From NCBI RefSeq assembly GCF_932526225.1, contig NC_064043.1:6935501-6999500 (forward strand): DNA of 64,000 bases. The letters run 5' to 3'. This document shows, piece by piece, positions 34,239-47,200 of the stretch. Made by a program: the position numbers and the translations under genes. Positions within the stretch are counted from its first letter, which is position 1. Each line of letters starts with the position of its first letter. The notes beneath the pieces are model-generated. The model searched no databases. It saw only the letters and a program-made list of their open reading frames with translations, and was not told the DNA's origin. Source of the stretch: Nematostella vectensis. Its lineage: Eukaryota; Cnidaria; Anthozoa; Actiniaria; Edwardsiidae.

Positions 34239-35152
34239 TTAACCCATTGACTCCTGGCTTTTTTGGAGCTGAATTTACAAAAAACAGACTGAAAACAGAT
34301 ACCTCCACTTTTAATCCCTCGTCGTTGTGCTGAAGCCAGCACAAGTTGATGGTTGCTTGTATTTTTCATCAAAAATACAGCTATGAGCATATTAGGAGAG
34401 TGTCTCAGGACATCATGAAGTCTTTTGGGGCATAATTGAGTGCTTTGCTTATGGATATTTGCAAGCAAAGGTGGATTCATGATTATTTTTTCTTGTTTGG
34501 CTTTGCCCGGATGAGAAAATAATTTTCTAATGAATCACCACAGCTCTCCTAAATGCTGTCTTTTCTGAAACCAAATTGATTGCAAAATTGTTTACACTGC
34601 TATTCTGGGTCTGTATGACCTGGAATTGACTTGTTTGGCTTCGGGGTGAAAAGACTTATAAAAAAACCATCTGACTTTGGGGAGAGGAGTGTTGACTGGC
34701 CCTCCCCTCGTGAATTTTCCCCTGGATCTCCCAGAATGCTTTGCAATACGTAAAGATATTTCCGTGGTTGTACAATCCTCCAAGGAATGGACATTGTGTT
34801 TTGAGGCCAAGGAAATGTACCTGGAGGATCAGAATAAAGGTATCTATTTGTGTCTTGAGCTGTGTTTGCTGATCTCTCTCCCTTGTGTGGTATTTTGAGC
34901 ATTTTATTGAGAGGGGTGATTCTGCTTTTCTCTCCTTGTTCGATTTGAGATTTGTCAAAGAACCTGTGCTATTATTTGGCTTAAGAGTAGATGCCAACAC
35001 CTTGGTTGGATGCATATCTGCAAGACCATTCATCCCTTAGACTGATGCCTGAGTATCTTCATCTTGTTGTGTTTATTTTGAATTTATGAATTTTTTGGGT
35101 TGTGGGTACTTCCCAAAGCCGGTACAGGCCGGATGAGGGGTCAATGTGTTAA
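34239..35152. mobile_element. TTAA-bordered non-coding element (piggyBac-like MITE)
   Basis: Left end TTAACCCATTGACTCCTGGC, right end GGGGTCAATGTGTTAA; read inward they are near matching inverted repeats (C-M-CATTGACYCCT) adjoining TTAA on both sides. Length 914 bp and no transposase frame. TTAA borders with CCC-type ends fit piggyBac-related elements; Kolobok is the alternative. Confidence 0.65.
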
Positions 35153-35763
35153 GAGATATTTATGTATAGAGCCACACTCGTAAATCCCAGGCTTTGATTT
35201 GTCAAGGATCCATGTGTTATTATCAGAAGACACATGCACAGGCTTAATGTCAGCATGAGCCAGTTCCCCAAAAACTTGATTGTAATGTAAGAAAACATTT
35301 TAATTGTTGGATAAAACAAAAAGATCTCATTTTTGTGTGTTTGTCCTCTAATAGATAACATAGATGATGTCAAAGCGTGTCATGAACAACATTCACTTGT
35401 CACCCCCATGACACATTGTGACACATAATTGAGTTCTATTTGTTGATAACTTATGGATGAAAGAAGTGCACTTTTCAACTTACTAAGATTAAGTTCAAAC
35501 GCTATTTTATCCACGAGCCTTATTCAATGAAAATGCATGCAAATAAAAATGAAACAATATTAATTCATTTGCAAGCATTTGCATTGAATACTCATACTTA
35601 GATATAGTAAGAAGTTAATACTACGTTTAAAATGAGCCTTAGTTAGGCCGTTTGGGGAATGAAAAAAGTAACAGTAAAAAACAAAATGCTAATAATTGAA
35701 CTGGTAGCACAAAAATTCGTTTGAAGTTTATCCTCAATATAAAGAAAAGAAATTGTTGCTCAC

Positions 35764-36180
35764 CTGTATCAAACACAATTGAACGAAAACGTTTTCTGCC
35801 ATCTCGTACTTACACAAAACCGTATCTTTCTTTTCTCTGTTAAAAAATAATAATGAATTAAGTATGGCTTTTATAAATGTGGTATGCAATTCCCCAATTT
35901 CAAGTAAACTTTCTTTTTTTTCTTCTCTCCTGTTTTTGTGCCTTTTTGATGGAAAAGAGTGAATAAAGTTACCCCAAGTAACTCGTACACTCGTTTATAG
36001 AAGAATTTGACTTTCCAGAAGTAAATTGGGTTTAAAACAATCATTTTAAGGCCTTTCTAAATTGAAAATTGCTGAAGAAAAGGTAGACTTACCTATACAC
36101 GTTTGGGATGAGCCTTATTAGCCATTAAATTAGACAAAAATTGACTAATTTTCTTGAGAAAATCCTCTCAACGTGTAGTG
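35764..36180 (-). CDS. Putative first exons of an unknown - strand gene
   Basis: A strong donor (TATAG|GTAAGTC) at 36092, with an acceptor (TTTAACAG) just above 35836, would remove a 256-bp intron. The second exon (35836-35764) carries ATG GCA GAA AAC and codes for MAENVFVQLCLIQ up to a GTGAGC donor. CCAAT and E2F-like motifs lie upstream at 36213-36300. No protein family is recognisable from 13 residues, and later exons could not be linked. Confidence 0.3.
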
Positions 36181-36212
36181 TGGCAAAGCGACCGTTCAAA
36201 GAAGAATGAAAA

Positions 36213-36300
36213 TGGCGCCAAAAACCAAAGCACGTGAAACAGCGCTTCTGATTGGCTGAGAGCGACTCGCCACTTGTATCCCTTCTTCTCATTGGCTGAG
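36213..36300 (-). promoter_or_regulatory. Promoter-like cluster: E2F-like, E-box, two inverted CCAAT
   Basis: TGGCGCCAAA (36213-36222), CACGTG (36231-36236) and two ATTGGCTGAG elements (36251-36260, 36291-36300) exactly 40 bp apart. It sits just upstream of the putative - strand first exon with the donor at 36092. Confidence 0.4.
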
Positions 36301-36682
36301 ACCAAACTGAGCCTGTGGTTTTAGACATCAGTTTTGATCGCCTTATTTAGAACAGACAGAAATAGAGCTTTTTTATTGCATAATTGTATAAGTTTAGAAA
36401 TTTTTTATTTATCTATTTATCGGCCATCACACACAAGCAATTGATACAAGACAAAGGCCGAGGATAAGGCGCTACAGCGTATTCAATAACACTGGTATCC
36501 TTTTAGTAAGAAAAAAAATATTTATTTATTTTGCGCTTACATAGTAAAGGAAAAAATATTTCGTCAACCCCAAAAGATGAGGTATTTAGTTAACGCAACC
36601 GCTTAAAATTTTCAAAATACTTGTTACAACGCAATACTTGTGTATTTTTATGCAATTACCGAAATTAAATCCCGCATCCCGA

Positions 36683-36930
36683 ATTCACAAGAATTTGCAA
36701 GAATTATTGATGATCCGGACAATTTTCAAGTGCACGTGCTGTAAACGCTTGAAAACACAAGAATTCACAAGAACTCGCAGGATCTTATAAGATTAGGGAA
36801 AGGCGCACAACAATTCTTAACAATTCTTGACAATTCTTGACACTTCTTGTGGATTCTTGAGAATTCTTAGGTTTTCCCGGCGTTTGTTGGGAATTCACAA
36901 GAATTAACAAGATCTTGGGGATTCTTGTGT
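36683..36930. repeat. Cluster of CAAGAATT-type repeats
   Basis: Many short copies of AATTCACAAGAA on the left and AATTCTTGA on the middle/right, so the two halves are partly inverted; GGGAATTCACAAGAATTAAC closes it. Likely a degenerate foldback or MITE. Confidence 0.5.
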
Positions 36931-37811
36931 GTTCATTTCGGCGGGGTTAGTAAGCAGGCTTGTGCAGTTCGAAAAGACGGTCAAAATGTCAAACGATTTT
37001 CAGATACGAGACAGTAAAATACACCATCGCTAATCAACATATTTTTATTGTTCTTCTTTACTACAAACATCATGCGCACTAAAATTAAAGTATGGTCTAA
37101 AACTATCTTTGTACAAAAATATTATTTCTGTCTAGCCCTTTACTTTTCTTTTTATTTGCCATTTAGAGCATATTGGCTTTTTTTACTTAAATATTTAACA
37201 TAAACTTAACATTCTCAAATGCAAGTAGCGCTAGCAAGGTTTGGCCCAATAAGGGTGTCCTGTTCCCCCTCCCCTCCCCCCTCAGGACACTCGTCTTATT
37301 CATGATATTGCATTTTGTTGGATGATGCTGACAGTGGTTCTTGGGCAGCACATCCACAACATTGTTTGCCCAACATAGTTGTCCCAACATTGCTTGCGCT
37401 TTTTATAGGCTTTACTATTCTTCTTGAGAACTCTAGTTTATAGTGCTATGCGCGCTACCTTGGCTACTAAGACAAAGTTTTTAGAACAGTGAAGATAGCC
37501 ACTTCATGACAAAAAAAATAATAATAATAAAAAAAGTGAATGCGCGCGCTTTTAAACTTCAATGGCAAAAGCAAATGTCCTTGATGGTATAGAGGTCATT
37601 CCAATCACGCCGCCATTTTATACTCCCGCTCAATTCCGAGTCACACAAAGAATTTCCATCGGCTAATTCAAGCGAGAAACCAAGAGGTTTTCAATAAAAT
37701 ATCAGACTTCGTTCGTAGATTGTTATTTTGAAGTTTCCTTGCTAATAAACAAGACCAAGTTTATCATGGTTTTTAAATCCTCTGGTTTATCCTTAACATG
37801 TTTTGAATTTC

Positions 37812-37985
37812 AAGGGGGGTAAGGATTTGCGGTGATGCGGTTTTGCCTTAAATCTGGCGCCGCGGTTTTTCGTATTTTATTTCGCGGTATTGCGGTTTAT
37901 TCTAGACTGCGCGGTTTACGATTATTGACTTATTTTGACGGTTTTGCGGTTTTAGGCGTTTTTCTGTGCGGTTTTAGCAGCCCCA
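37812..37985 (+). repeat. GCGGTTTT-rich dispersed repeat (copy 1)
   Basis: GGGGGGTAAGGATTTGCGGT, GCGGTATTGCGGTTTATTC and GGCGTTTTTCTGTGCGGTTT match the inverted copy at 53397-53572. The 71-codon frame is not a gene. Confidence 0.65.
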
Positions 37986-38264
37986 TTACGCCCTTCCTCT
38001 TGTCTCAGATTGAACTTTTGGCTAATGCGACTGAAGCTAATAATTGATAAAGTTTCTTTTTAAATACTAGTTATAAGGTTGTAAATTTGAGCATTTAATT
38101 TTTTTTGGACACTTCTGTTCTTAAAATTGAAAAAAAATGATATGGTGTGAATGCTTGCTTACTTACTTATGATGTAAATAAAAAGCCCTAATAACAGTGC
38201 TACTTGTTTCTAAAATGTTTCGCGTGTACAACATTGGATAGCTTTAGTTTATTATTTTCCCATG

Positions 38265-41200
38265 TTATATATCATACTTATCCATTGTAGCGTAGGAAAA
38301 TAATGGATCAGACGTGCTGCCCACCTGAGATGGCAAAGCACCCGGTGACGATGATGGCGTATTAAAATGACCAGCGGCTGCCATTGTGGAAACAGTGTCT
38401 TTGATGTCTCTTAACTCCGACTTTACCTTGCCGTAAATCTGGTCAAGTGCACTCTCTACGCCCTCAATTCGAGACTGAAGCATGTCAAATGTCATGGCTC
38501 CACGGTCTATGTGGTCACTAGAAGTACTCAAATCGCTCGCCTTGCGGGCTGCCTGTGGTCGGTTTAGGAACGCGCGTTTATTTCTGTCAAAATCTCTGTC
38601 TGTTTTGTTTGCGGGAGAGATACCTGTGTGGTTCGCGCAGATTCTTGGGATCTCTCGCGGCAGTGCTACAACCTGTATAGCAGGATTGCTAATCCGTTTT
38701 TCCGGTTTGTCTCGAGTTTCAAGTGATTCTACCAATACAGTCTGTAGACTGTTGGCCTTTTCTCGAGATGGGGAAATTGGCGGGAAGACGTTGGGCGACA
38801 CAGGAGGACGTTCCAAAGCGTCTTCCTGTATGAAGAAAATTCATAATATTTTGAATTGGAGGGATTGATTCCCGCTTTTTTAAGGCTACGGTAACAGTAT
38901 ATAATTAATATCCCGGCGCACTCATCCCTAGGCTGAAGGGTTTTCAAATGCTGTACTCTTATTGGACACTAAAAGCCTTATTAACACTATTACTTTCGAA
39001 AGACATTTTTCAACAGAAAACATCGTTGGTTATAGCTCAAGAAATGTATTTAATGTATAAAAATAGTAAAGAAGTGTTTTCTTGATGCTAAAAATTTACA
39101 AAACACACGAATAGTAAAATTCAAGATTGGTATAGACCTGATCTTCCCCACCGCGTGGAATGAACATTTAATGCTATCGCGTACAAATGTTTTCCCCCAT
39201 CTTGGCTTTGAGGAGAGGGCGTGTTTTTATTAAAGAATAGAATAAAAGCAGGTGGCCCGAGAAAAAAAATAACAATCTTATCCCTAAGTGAAAGAACATT
39301 GGGTGTGGTCAACATTAAGTAAAACCAGAAAGGAGACGCACATTGAATACTATAGAAGGAAATTTCGACATCTAGATAGCTCTACAACGTAAATGTTTCT
39401 TATCGGTGCAACGAAAAATGGACTGTAATCTGGTGTTTTAGCCACCAAGCTATTTTAATATTAATGCTAAATGGATATCTTTGGAACCCTCGGGGTAGGG
39501 GAGTGGGGGATTTTGACAGAAGTGATGATGCAATATATCCCTTTTTGTGCTTTGAAAAATACACCCGTCTATTGCAGCCCCTTTAGTAATGTATATCTTA
39601 TGTCTAAGATCATACGATTGAAAAGTTCTTAACGTCTCATACTTTCTACATATTAATTATCTTTCAAAATGCAATGTCATGGTCGATTAGCTTGAGGACA
39701 AGCTCATAATCTTTTTTTTTCTTATCGACGCGATTTTAAAAGACGTCAAATGATATTTTCCTTCAACAACAAGAATTCAGCTGCGTAAAGAGACACGCCT
39801 TTTAGCCAATATGAGGTGGTGTTATCGTGAGGTTTATTGATAGCCATGTTCAATAAGCATCAGCTGCGCAACAAACCGACCGACCCGACGATTTCCGCCC
39901 ACAAATCTGCGGCTGCACTGGCTAAATCAAGAAAAACATGGATATCCCATTTGATTAATTTTAACACGAAAATGATTTTTTTTGTTTAAATGTTGGGCGA
40001 CTTTTATGGTTCTTGGTAAATATTTTCCAAAGGAAAGCATACGAATCGGTTTGTTTCTATAAAAACAATAGGTTTTACACGTCCTTCTATTAAGGCGGTA
40101 GTTCACGCTTTTGAAGCCATGACTATTTCTGAACGCAAAAAGTGCTGATCGCCTTCTCATCATTGCTTGAGTGGGGTGGGGAATGGGTCGAACTAAATAC
40201 GTTAATAGATTCAATTCAGATTCCCGCCTCGACCCCATTGTCTCTTCTGCCCCTGTAATCACTTTTTTGTATAGGTTCCATCATAGCTCTTAAAATTCAA
40301 ATCCTAGCACTCTTATTTGTTCTATTCCGCACCACGGGAATTGTATGTAAACATATGTGAAATAAGGAAGGATCAGTAATGGATGTCAGTCTCCCTGTTA
40401 TTTTACGCACCTCTCGGATCCGTGCGGGCGGACTCCCATATGACGCGTGCCTTGATAGCGATGGCCTGCTTGACGACCTTTTCCTAGATGCGGGAGGTAT
40501 ATGGAGACATTTCTCGATATTCGTCACCGATCGACACACATCGGTTAACAGCATAGCAGTGTCGTCCACAACAAACAGCTTACGCCAGTAGTCGTCTGCA
40601 GCAAAACCATAAAATGCGTAAGTTCTATGGCCAAAACACATAATCTTTCTGCCTGTCTGTCCAATGGTTAGCTTCCTTGCCCTCTTTTCTTACCTCGTGC
40701 CCACGTTCGGCGCATTCCTCGCCACTGGCGCATACATTCAAAGAGCTTATGTTGTAAGAACCTCATTCGCTGTAGCTTCAGCCAATCACCGAGTTCCAAT
40801 GACTTCATGTGCCGCTTGACAAACTGCCTGTACCTCCAGCAACTCTGGATGCATGCCGCCGCTTTTTCCATCTTCTCCTGCTGATGATCTGAGATAAACA
40901 AGAAGAAAAATGCTTGAGTTAGCAACACAATTCAACCGCAATACAGGGCCGTAGCGGAGGAAAGCTACAGTAGAGCCGAAAATCTAAAAAAAAGACATAT
41001 AAAAGATGATCCTGCCCCCAAGTATTTACAAGGAATTCCTAAATGTTCTACCCCCACCCCTCCCCCCTAGTGAAAAGCTAAGGAGGCGCATGATTGGCTG
41101 TTCGGGATAATCTGTTCTCATTGTTACACAAACAAAGTCGTCCCGTGGTGTTGTATCTGTGCTGTGCCCAATATTATTTGAGGCATGGTCTCCACAAGCG

Positions 41201-44200
41201 ACCCCATCTTCCCCCACCCCCTCAAGCGGTCTGTCAAAGACTTACCTGCTTTTTCTATATATGCGAGAATTCTCTTCTCCTGATTGGTCAGCTGAAGGTA
41301 CTCGTGTACAACACTGATGAATAACGCCATCAGGAAAATTCCAAGAATCGAGGCGAATCCCACAAGTCCTCGCGCCACCACACTAACGGGAACGATGTCT
41401 CCGAAGCCTAGCGTTGTCATGGTAACCACCATCATCCAAACCGTGTCCTAGAACAAACAAATCCAAGATATTCATTTAAGGCTTCAAAGTAACTTCAGGG
41501 GCGTAGCAGAGGGGGGCGGGGGCTGGGCACGTGCCACCCCCCCAATAATTTAAAACATTATAAGAAAATGACCATTAGGCACTGCTCATAGTGAGTAAGC
41601 CGAAACTCAGAAACCTCTCTTAACAAAACTTTAGGCATTAAAACTTTCAGACATTTTTTAAGTTACTTTTTTGTAGAAAAAAAAAAGGAATTATATATAC
41701 ATGTTGTTTTAGGACTATCCAAAATCAGGTCTATTTACCTTCACACAATAAATAGCTTTAACCATTTTTGCATCCCCATAATACTTCGTACGACAATTTA
41801 TAACGCCTGGAGTAAAATGGTGGATTTCTAGTAAACTTCGGTAAAGACGTTTTATAAGCACAAGAAATTTTTTACATCCAGAATCGTGATTTCTAGAAAA
41901 AAAATATCTCGGAGAATATACGGACGATTTGATATCTCTAAGCAATTTTTTGTCACTAGGCTTAATACATGGCAAATAATGTTATTGCTCTTATTCTATC
42001 CGTAATGCATTGCTTACCAGCAATATAATGCAGTCAATGGAGAAACACTACCGGCTATATACTATTATTTTTTTAATGACTGTATAGAAGAAAGTCGCGA
42101 CTAATTGCAAAAAAATATCTATATGTGGAATTTTCAGGACATTTATGTTTTTTTTTGTTTATTTTTTTAACTCTTCGCTGAAAGTGTGTTGGTAAACCGA
42201 AAGTGGAATTGACAAGTCCAGGAAGTGGACCTGACAAGTCCAGGAAGGCTAGTTACGCGTCCATTTCACCTGCCCGTTATTGGGTAACTAAAACATCAAT
42301 TTTAATCGGCTATTTCAAAGACATGGGTGTTTTTATTCAAAGAAATAGCTAATCGAAATTCTCTAAGGAAAAAAATGTAAATGCCATTTATGCCCACGCC
42401 CAAGGCAAATATTACAAAAAAACATACTTTTCATCACAACAACAAAAATACAATTGGAAATTTCAGGCCAAGCTAAGCATGATGTTGTCAATAAACCTTT
42501 TCAATATACCCCAACCGTGAAAATCAAACCATAAACTTGACTAATTGGACAGAAGTACTGTTCCTCGCCAGAAGTGCATGCATCGAGTTCTGCAATTACC
42601 CCAAGGGTAAAACCACCTTTAAAGTGTTAAGAGGTTTAATATGGCGGAGTGACCGATTTACATATCAAGAAAATTCAGCCAAAAATTGTCATTTTTGCCA
42701 AGCGCGGTCACTTCCATATAAGGAAACTACTATATTCCTTATTTGGAAAATGGTCTGGGAAAGCCTGGCCCCATAGTTCATTAAGTATAACGCGTTATAA
42801 TTTTTACACCTATTTTGCTTTTATGCGGTCAGACAATATGCTGCTATGTTCTATAAATATGTCACTAGATTGTTTTCACATAAGCATTGTTAAAGTGTAC
42901 ACACCTTAGGCTGTTTTTTCCGACAAAGACTCAGACAAGCTATTAGCGTGGTAAGAACAGCAGGGGCGGTACATTAGCTCATTTCATCCTTAACACTTAT
43001 AACATTTGTCATTTCAATAAAGAGCCCCAAATGACCAGTTTATTGGAGGCGCTTTTGGTACTTTAAATGCTCCTGATAGTGTAAAAGCGGTATACAAGGC
43101 CCGTTAGACACGCCTTTACAGCACATTACCACACTCTGTAACGCTTAATACCTGAGGGCCAAAAAAGCACTCCTAACAGAAGCTTGAGGGAAGCAATAAA
43201 ATCTAAAAAGCGTACGAGAAGTACCGTTAAAAAGTTCACGGATTAAAAGCTTAAGAAAAATACCAATATAATTACACATTATAAGATTTGAGTCCCCTCG
43301 AAATTAGGCAAATGCGGGTATTTTTAATGGAAATGCCCCCTATCTTTGTGTATCCGAGAAAAAGAGTTAAGACCGTGTAAAGAAAAGCAAGACTTAGTAA
43401 GAGAGGAAAATATCACTACGAATTAAAACAAGAATAAACTATCTTATATCGTTACCACATCTTTCAGAGAAAGATGTCTTTTGATTTTCAACATAATAAT
43501 GTACGGTTTTTATAGAAAAACACATTTTTTATGACTAACGTCATCGTTTAGAATTATAACGAAGCAAGGCGATTTTATCGAGCAATTTGAATAAGTCTCT
43601 GAAGTTTACCGTGATGGAAAGGTAAAAAAAAATGCCAGAGTCGCGGGGTCAATGTTAAAAAAAATGAAATGATATTCTTTGAATCAGGTTTGGTTCTGGT
43701 TTAGCGATTTGCGATTTGCGATTTATTTTTTCGCTTTATGCGATAATCTCCTGGGTTTCTTCCTTGAAATTCTACTTTGGTTAACATGTATAACCTGAGG
43801 TCAAATATTCACTAACGGGGAAAGTGTCACCGTCTTATCTGGTAGGATTATTCGGGATAATAAGTGGCATGTGTCAACACAGGGCCCTTTTAACAAGGCG
43901 AGTCACAAAGTTTTGAAATAAGAAATAAAAAGAGATCTTGACCGAAATATTTTCCCGCCCCAGACCGGAATTTCACAATACCTTGCGTTATTTTCAATAA
44001 CACTTTTTTACAGCTGCGCATCTAGAATAGGGAAACGGGGGATTTATCGTTGGGCCGATTATTCTGTGGGGACTTTAAAACATGAAATTATATATAGGAT
44101 TTCATGCTTCGTACATCTTTTTAGGATCTACTGTATCAAACCGGAATTTTGCTAAAAGCTTCAATCTTCGTCTTCTAGTATAGCCGAGGGCAAAGCTTTT

Positions 44201-47200
44201 AGCTGTCTCGAAATAGACTTTGATTAAACAATGATTTTAAGAAATAAGAATATGGCAAAATCTCCCAAATCCAGACAAAAAAAAAACAAATATTATTTTC
44301 TTCAGGTGTAACTTTACCAAATATTGATTTTAGAATTTTTAAGGTAAGACTTCAATTTTAGCCTTCGTATATAGTTAACTTAGCAGGGAGAACCGGGATG
44401 AAGTTTAAATGATACATAAACATGTCTTTGATTATAAACAAAAGCCTTTTTGTCGCTCTGACCGAGCTGTCGTGGGCTAAAGTTGTATAAGTGGGCTAAG
44501 AAGACGTGAAAGTTAGAAGGACAGCATTTTTGAGCTATGCCTTATATCTCTGTCGATCGATTTCTATTTTTTTACCTGATGGGTTGACCTCAAAGATTTA
44601 TGTACTCATTCTTGCGTGAGGATTCTGACACATAAAAGAGATATTTTATTGGGGATTAAACCGAATTCAAAAGAACCTACCCCCCCGGCAAGGCATATCG
44701 ATCAACTACGGAAAGTATTTCAGATTTAGCTGCACGTTTACGTTTTACAATCTGGGGCTGTTCTCTTAGGCTTAGCTCGTTTCCCCTTATTTGATTAACG
44801 TTTCTGCCTCTTTTTTTATCGTGCGAAATGGTTATATGGCCTTTTTTCTGGACAATGTTTAAAGTGACGTTCAATCAAGACGTCATCGATGGCATTTCCC
44901 ATCAGGGTTTATTAGAAATGTTCAAGTATTGTATCACATACATAACCTTATTAATGAAATAATTTATCTCTTCAGTTTTCTTTTACCATAAACATGATAA
45001 CTATAAATTTTGTCAAGAAAAGAAGTGTGATAAATAGAAGGTTAAAGAAAAGCAAACGAGCCAGTTTTTTCAACCTGGGCGAATATAACACTCCCTGTGC
45101 TATACCGACCAAAGCAAGGGGTCTTACGTCTTTCAAGGCCTTCCTATTTAAAGGTCCGTGATACTCTAGCCGTGGGATAATTTTGTTGTTCTTGACATGG
45201 ACTCTCGTTGTACTATAGCGCTTAACAAGCCCTTGCACTCTCTCAAAGATCGTCACTGATATAGCGTACTGATAAAAAATGGTGATCTGCCTCTAGATGT
45301 GATCAACATTGCTACAGTAAGGGACGCCGGTATTTACAAACTAATGATGAAATAAGGAATGGTATTTTGTTTTTTACACATCCGTCGCCATGAAATGTGA
45401 CAAAAATGGAATTTCTTTGAAAATAAAGCAACTATTGGATATCTTACTCTAGCATCAGTAAAAAGAAGGGCGGGAGCAAAGAAATGGAATTCAACTTACA
45501 TCTCTCAGATTAGGGGACGGGGACAGATAAGACAAGTCAAGCGAATCTGTGTCCAATCCAGCGACTCGCGGTCACTCGCATAAGATAATAATAAGAATCG
45601 ATGTAATAGCTAGTGACACATGGAAGATTTCTCATAGACAGACGGTTTGACGCCAGTGAACTATTATTTTATTTTTTCATGATTAAAATGAGACATTCAC
45701 CAGAGACCTCTCATTATGACTATCTCGCTAGAAAATACATTTAAACTAACATTTTTCCTGTACCGTAAGACAGACAGACGGTTGAGGTTTTTTTTATGTT
45801 TTTTTTTTTCTTCTAAAATATGATTTTTCCTTGAGATTATAAGAGAGGATTTATAGAATTAAAGGGCATTAGCACGCATGAAAGTGTTATTTGTAGGCCG
45901 GAAGAATGCCTTCAATAAGAAAACGAAATTTTCTGATAATTTGAATAAATTTTTGTCCTTTATAATGAAAATTTTGCAATCACAAAAAAACTCTATCGTT
46001 AAAGACATATGTCGATGTTTTAAATTAGGAGGTTGTTTGGCTCGAGGCAAGTGTTACGTAATAAGTTGCCATTTTTCAATCGTCACACATCAACTCCCTT
46101 ATTTCACCTGTTTTTTAGTGAAAAGTACGCTATACCTCTAGTTCCACAATAAACATTCAAGCATCTCCGTTAAAAGTCTGCGCTATTCGTATTATTACCT
46201 TTTTTTTTACCTTTCTTTGCTCACTTATTTACCAATATTGTTTTTCTGTTCCCTAGACCCACCGAGGCTTTTGAATTAAAAACAACTGAAATATCCCAAC
46301 TTGTGTTTACAAGAACCGTGCTGTTATTCATTGCTTTTTCGCTGCACGCTACTTTTAAGTACTCCCTTAAGCTTTCCTTCGTTCTTACATCACCTCACGA
46401 CAAAAAAGGTTTTGCGAAATTTTCTTCGTATCGAGAAAAATAATATGAATGACATAAGTTCATGGATTCCAGTGATCAGGCGATTTAATCTATTCCATGA
46501 TAACGCTAGTTTCTGCGTCTGGAGCTCAATAAATTCTATTATGTAAACTTTCAATTTTCTGTCAGCTTCGTGAACGAACTCGTTAAACTCAAATTAAAGA
46601 TGCGACTTAAATTTAAATCGTTTTCGGTAAGCGATATTGCCCAATCAATTACAGAGCGAAAAACCGCAATATCTTTCCTGACAAATCATTAAGACACAGA
46701 AATTGGGCTCTTTAAAGTTGGTCTGATTTTACATTCGCCTTTTCTCTCTTTTACAAAACGAAAACAACCAAAAATACACAACTTTCGCCTATGCGGGGTG
46801 CTCTGAAATACTAGAGTATTGACCCTAAAACGTGTACTTTATCATAACTACAAAATGTTGCCATAGCAACAAGTCAAATGGATTAATTTATCAAAATATT
46901 GTTAAAAAGAGATATAAAATCTGCAGCAAACACAGCAAAAAAGCTGTTTATTACGAAGAAACCTTATAACCATTTGATGGCAAATTTATTATGATATTTT
47001 CTTAGTTAACCGTCTTGGGTTTGTCACTTATCTTCGCCAGACTCAGCTTGATTTTCATCAACTTGCTGACCTTTTAGAGTACCTTGTTTACTTCTGAAAT
47101 TATCTGAAAATGAGAACTATAAGCCGGCTTAGCGAATAAATCTAAAAGGGATTTTATCTTTTTCTAGAAAAAAAAAATACCATGTATCTCGAAGAGTTTT

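Larger units (their letters stand above)
36301..38264. other. Intergenic DNA downstream of the potassium channel
   Basis: No exon recognised. It includes the CAAGAATT repeat cluster (36683-36930) and the GCGGTTTT repeat (37812-37985). The channel's 3' untranslated region probably lies just below 38265; AATAAA occurs at about 38177 (+ strand only), so the real poly(A) site is not located. Confidence 0.35.

Noticed and set aside
44972-45256. 94-codon - strand frame as an extra potassium channel exon
   Set aside because: No match to channel segments, no fitting phase, and the exon 1 to exon 2 join already gives a complete S5-pore.
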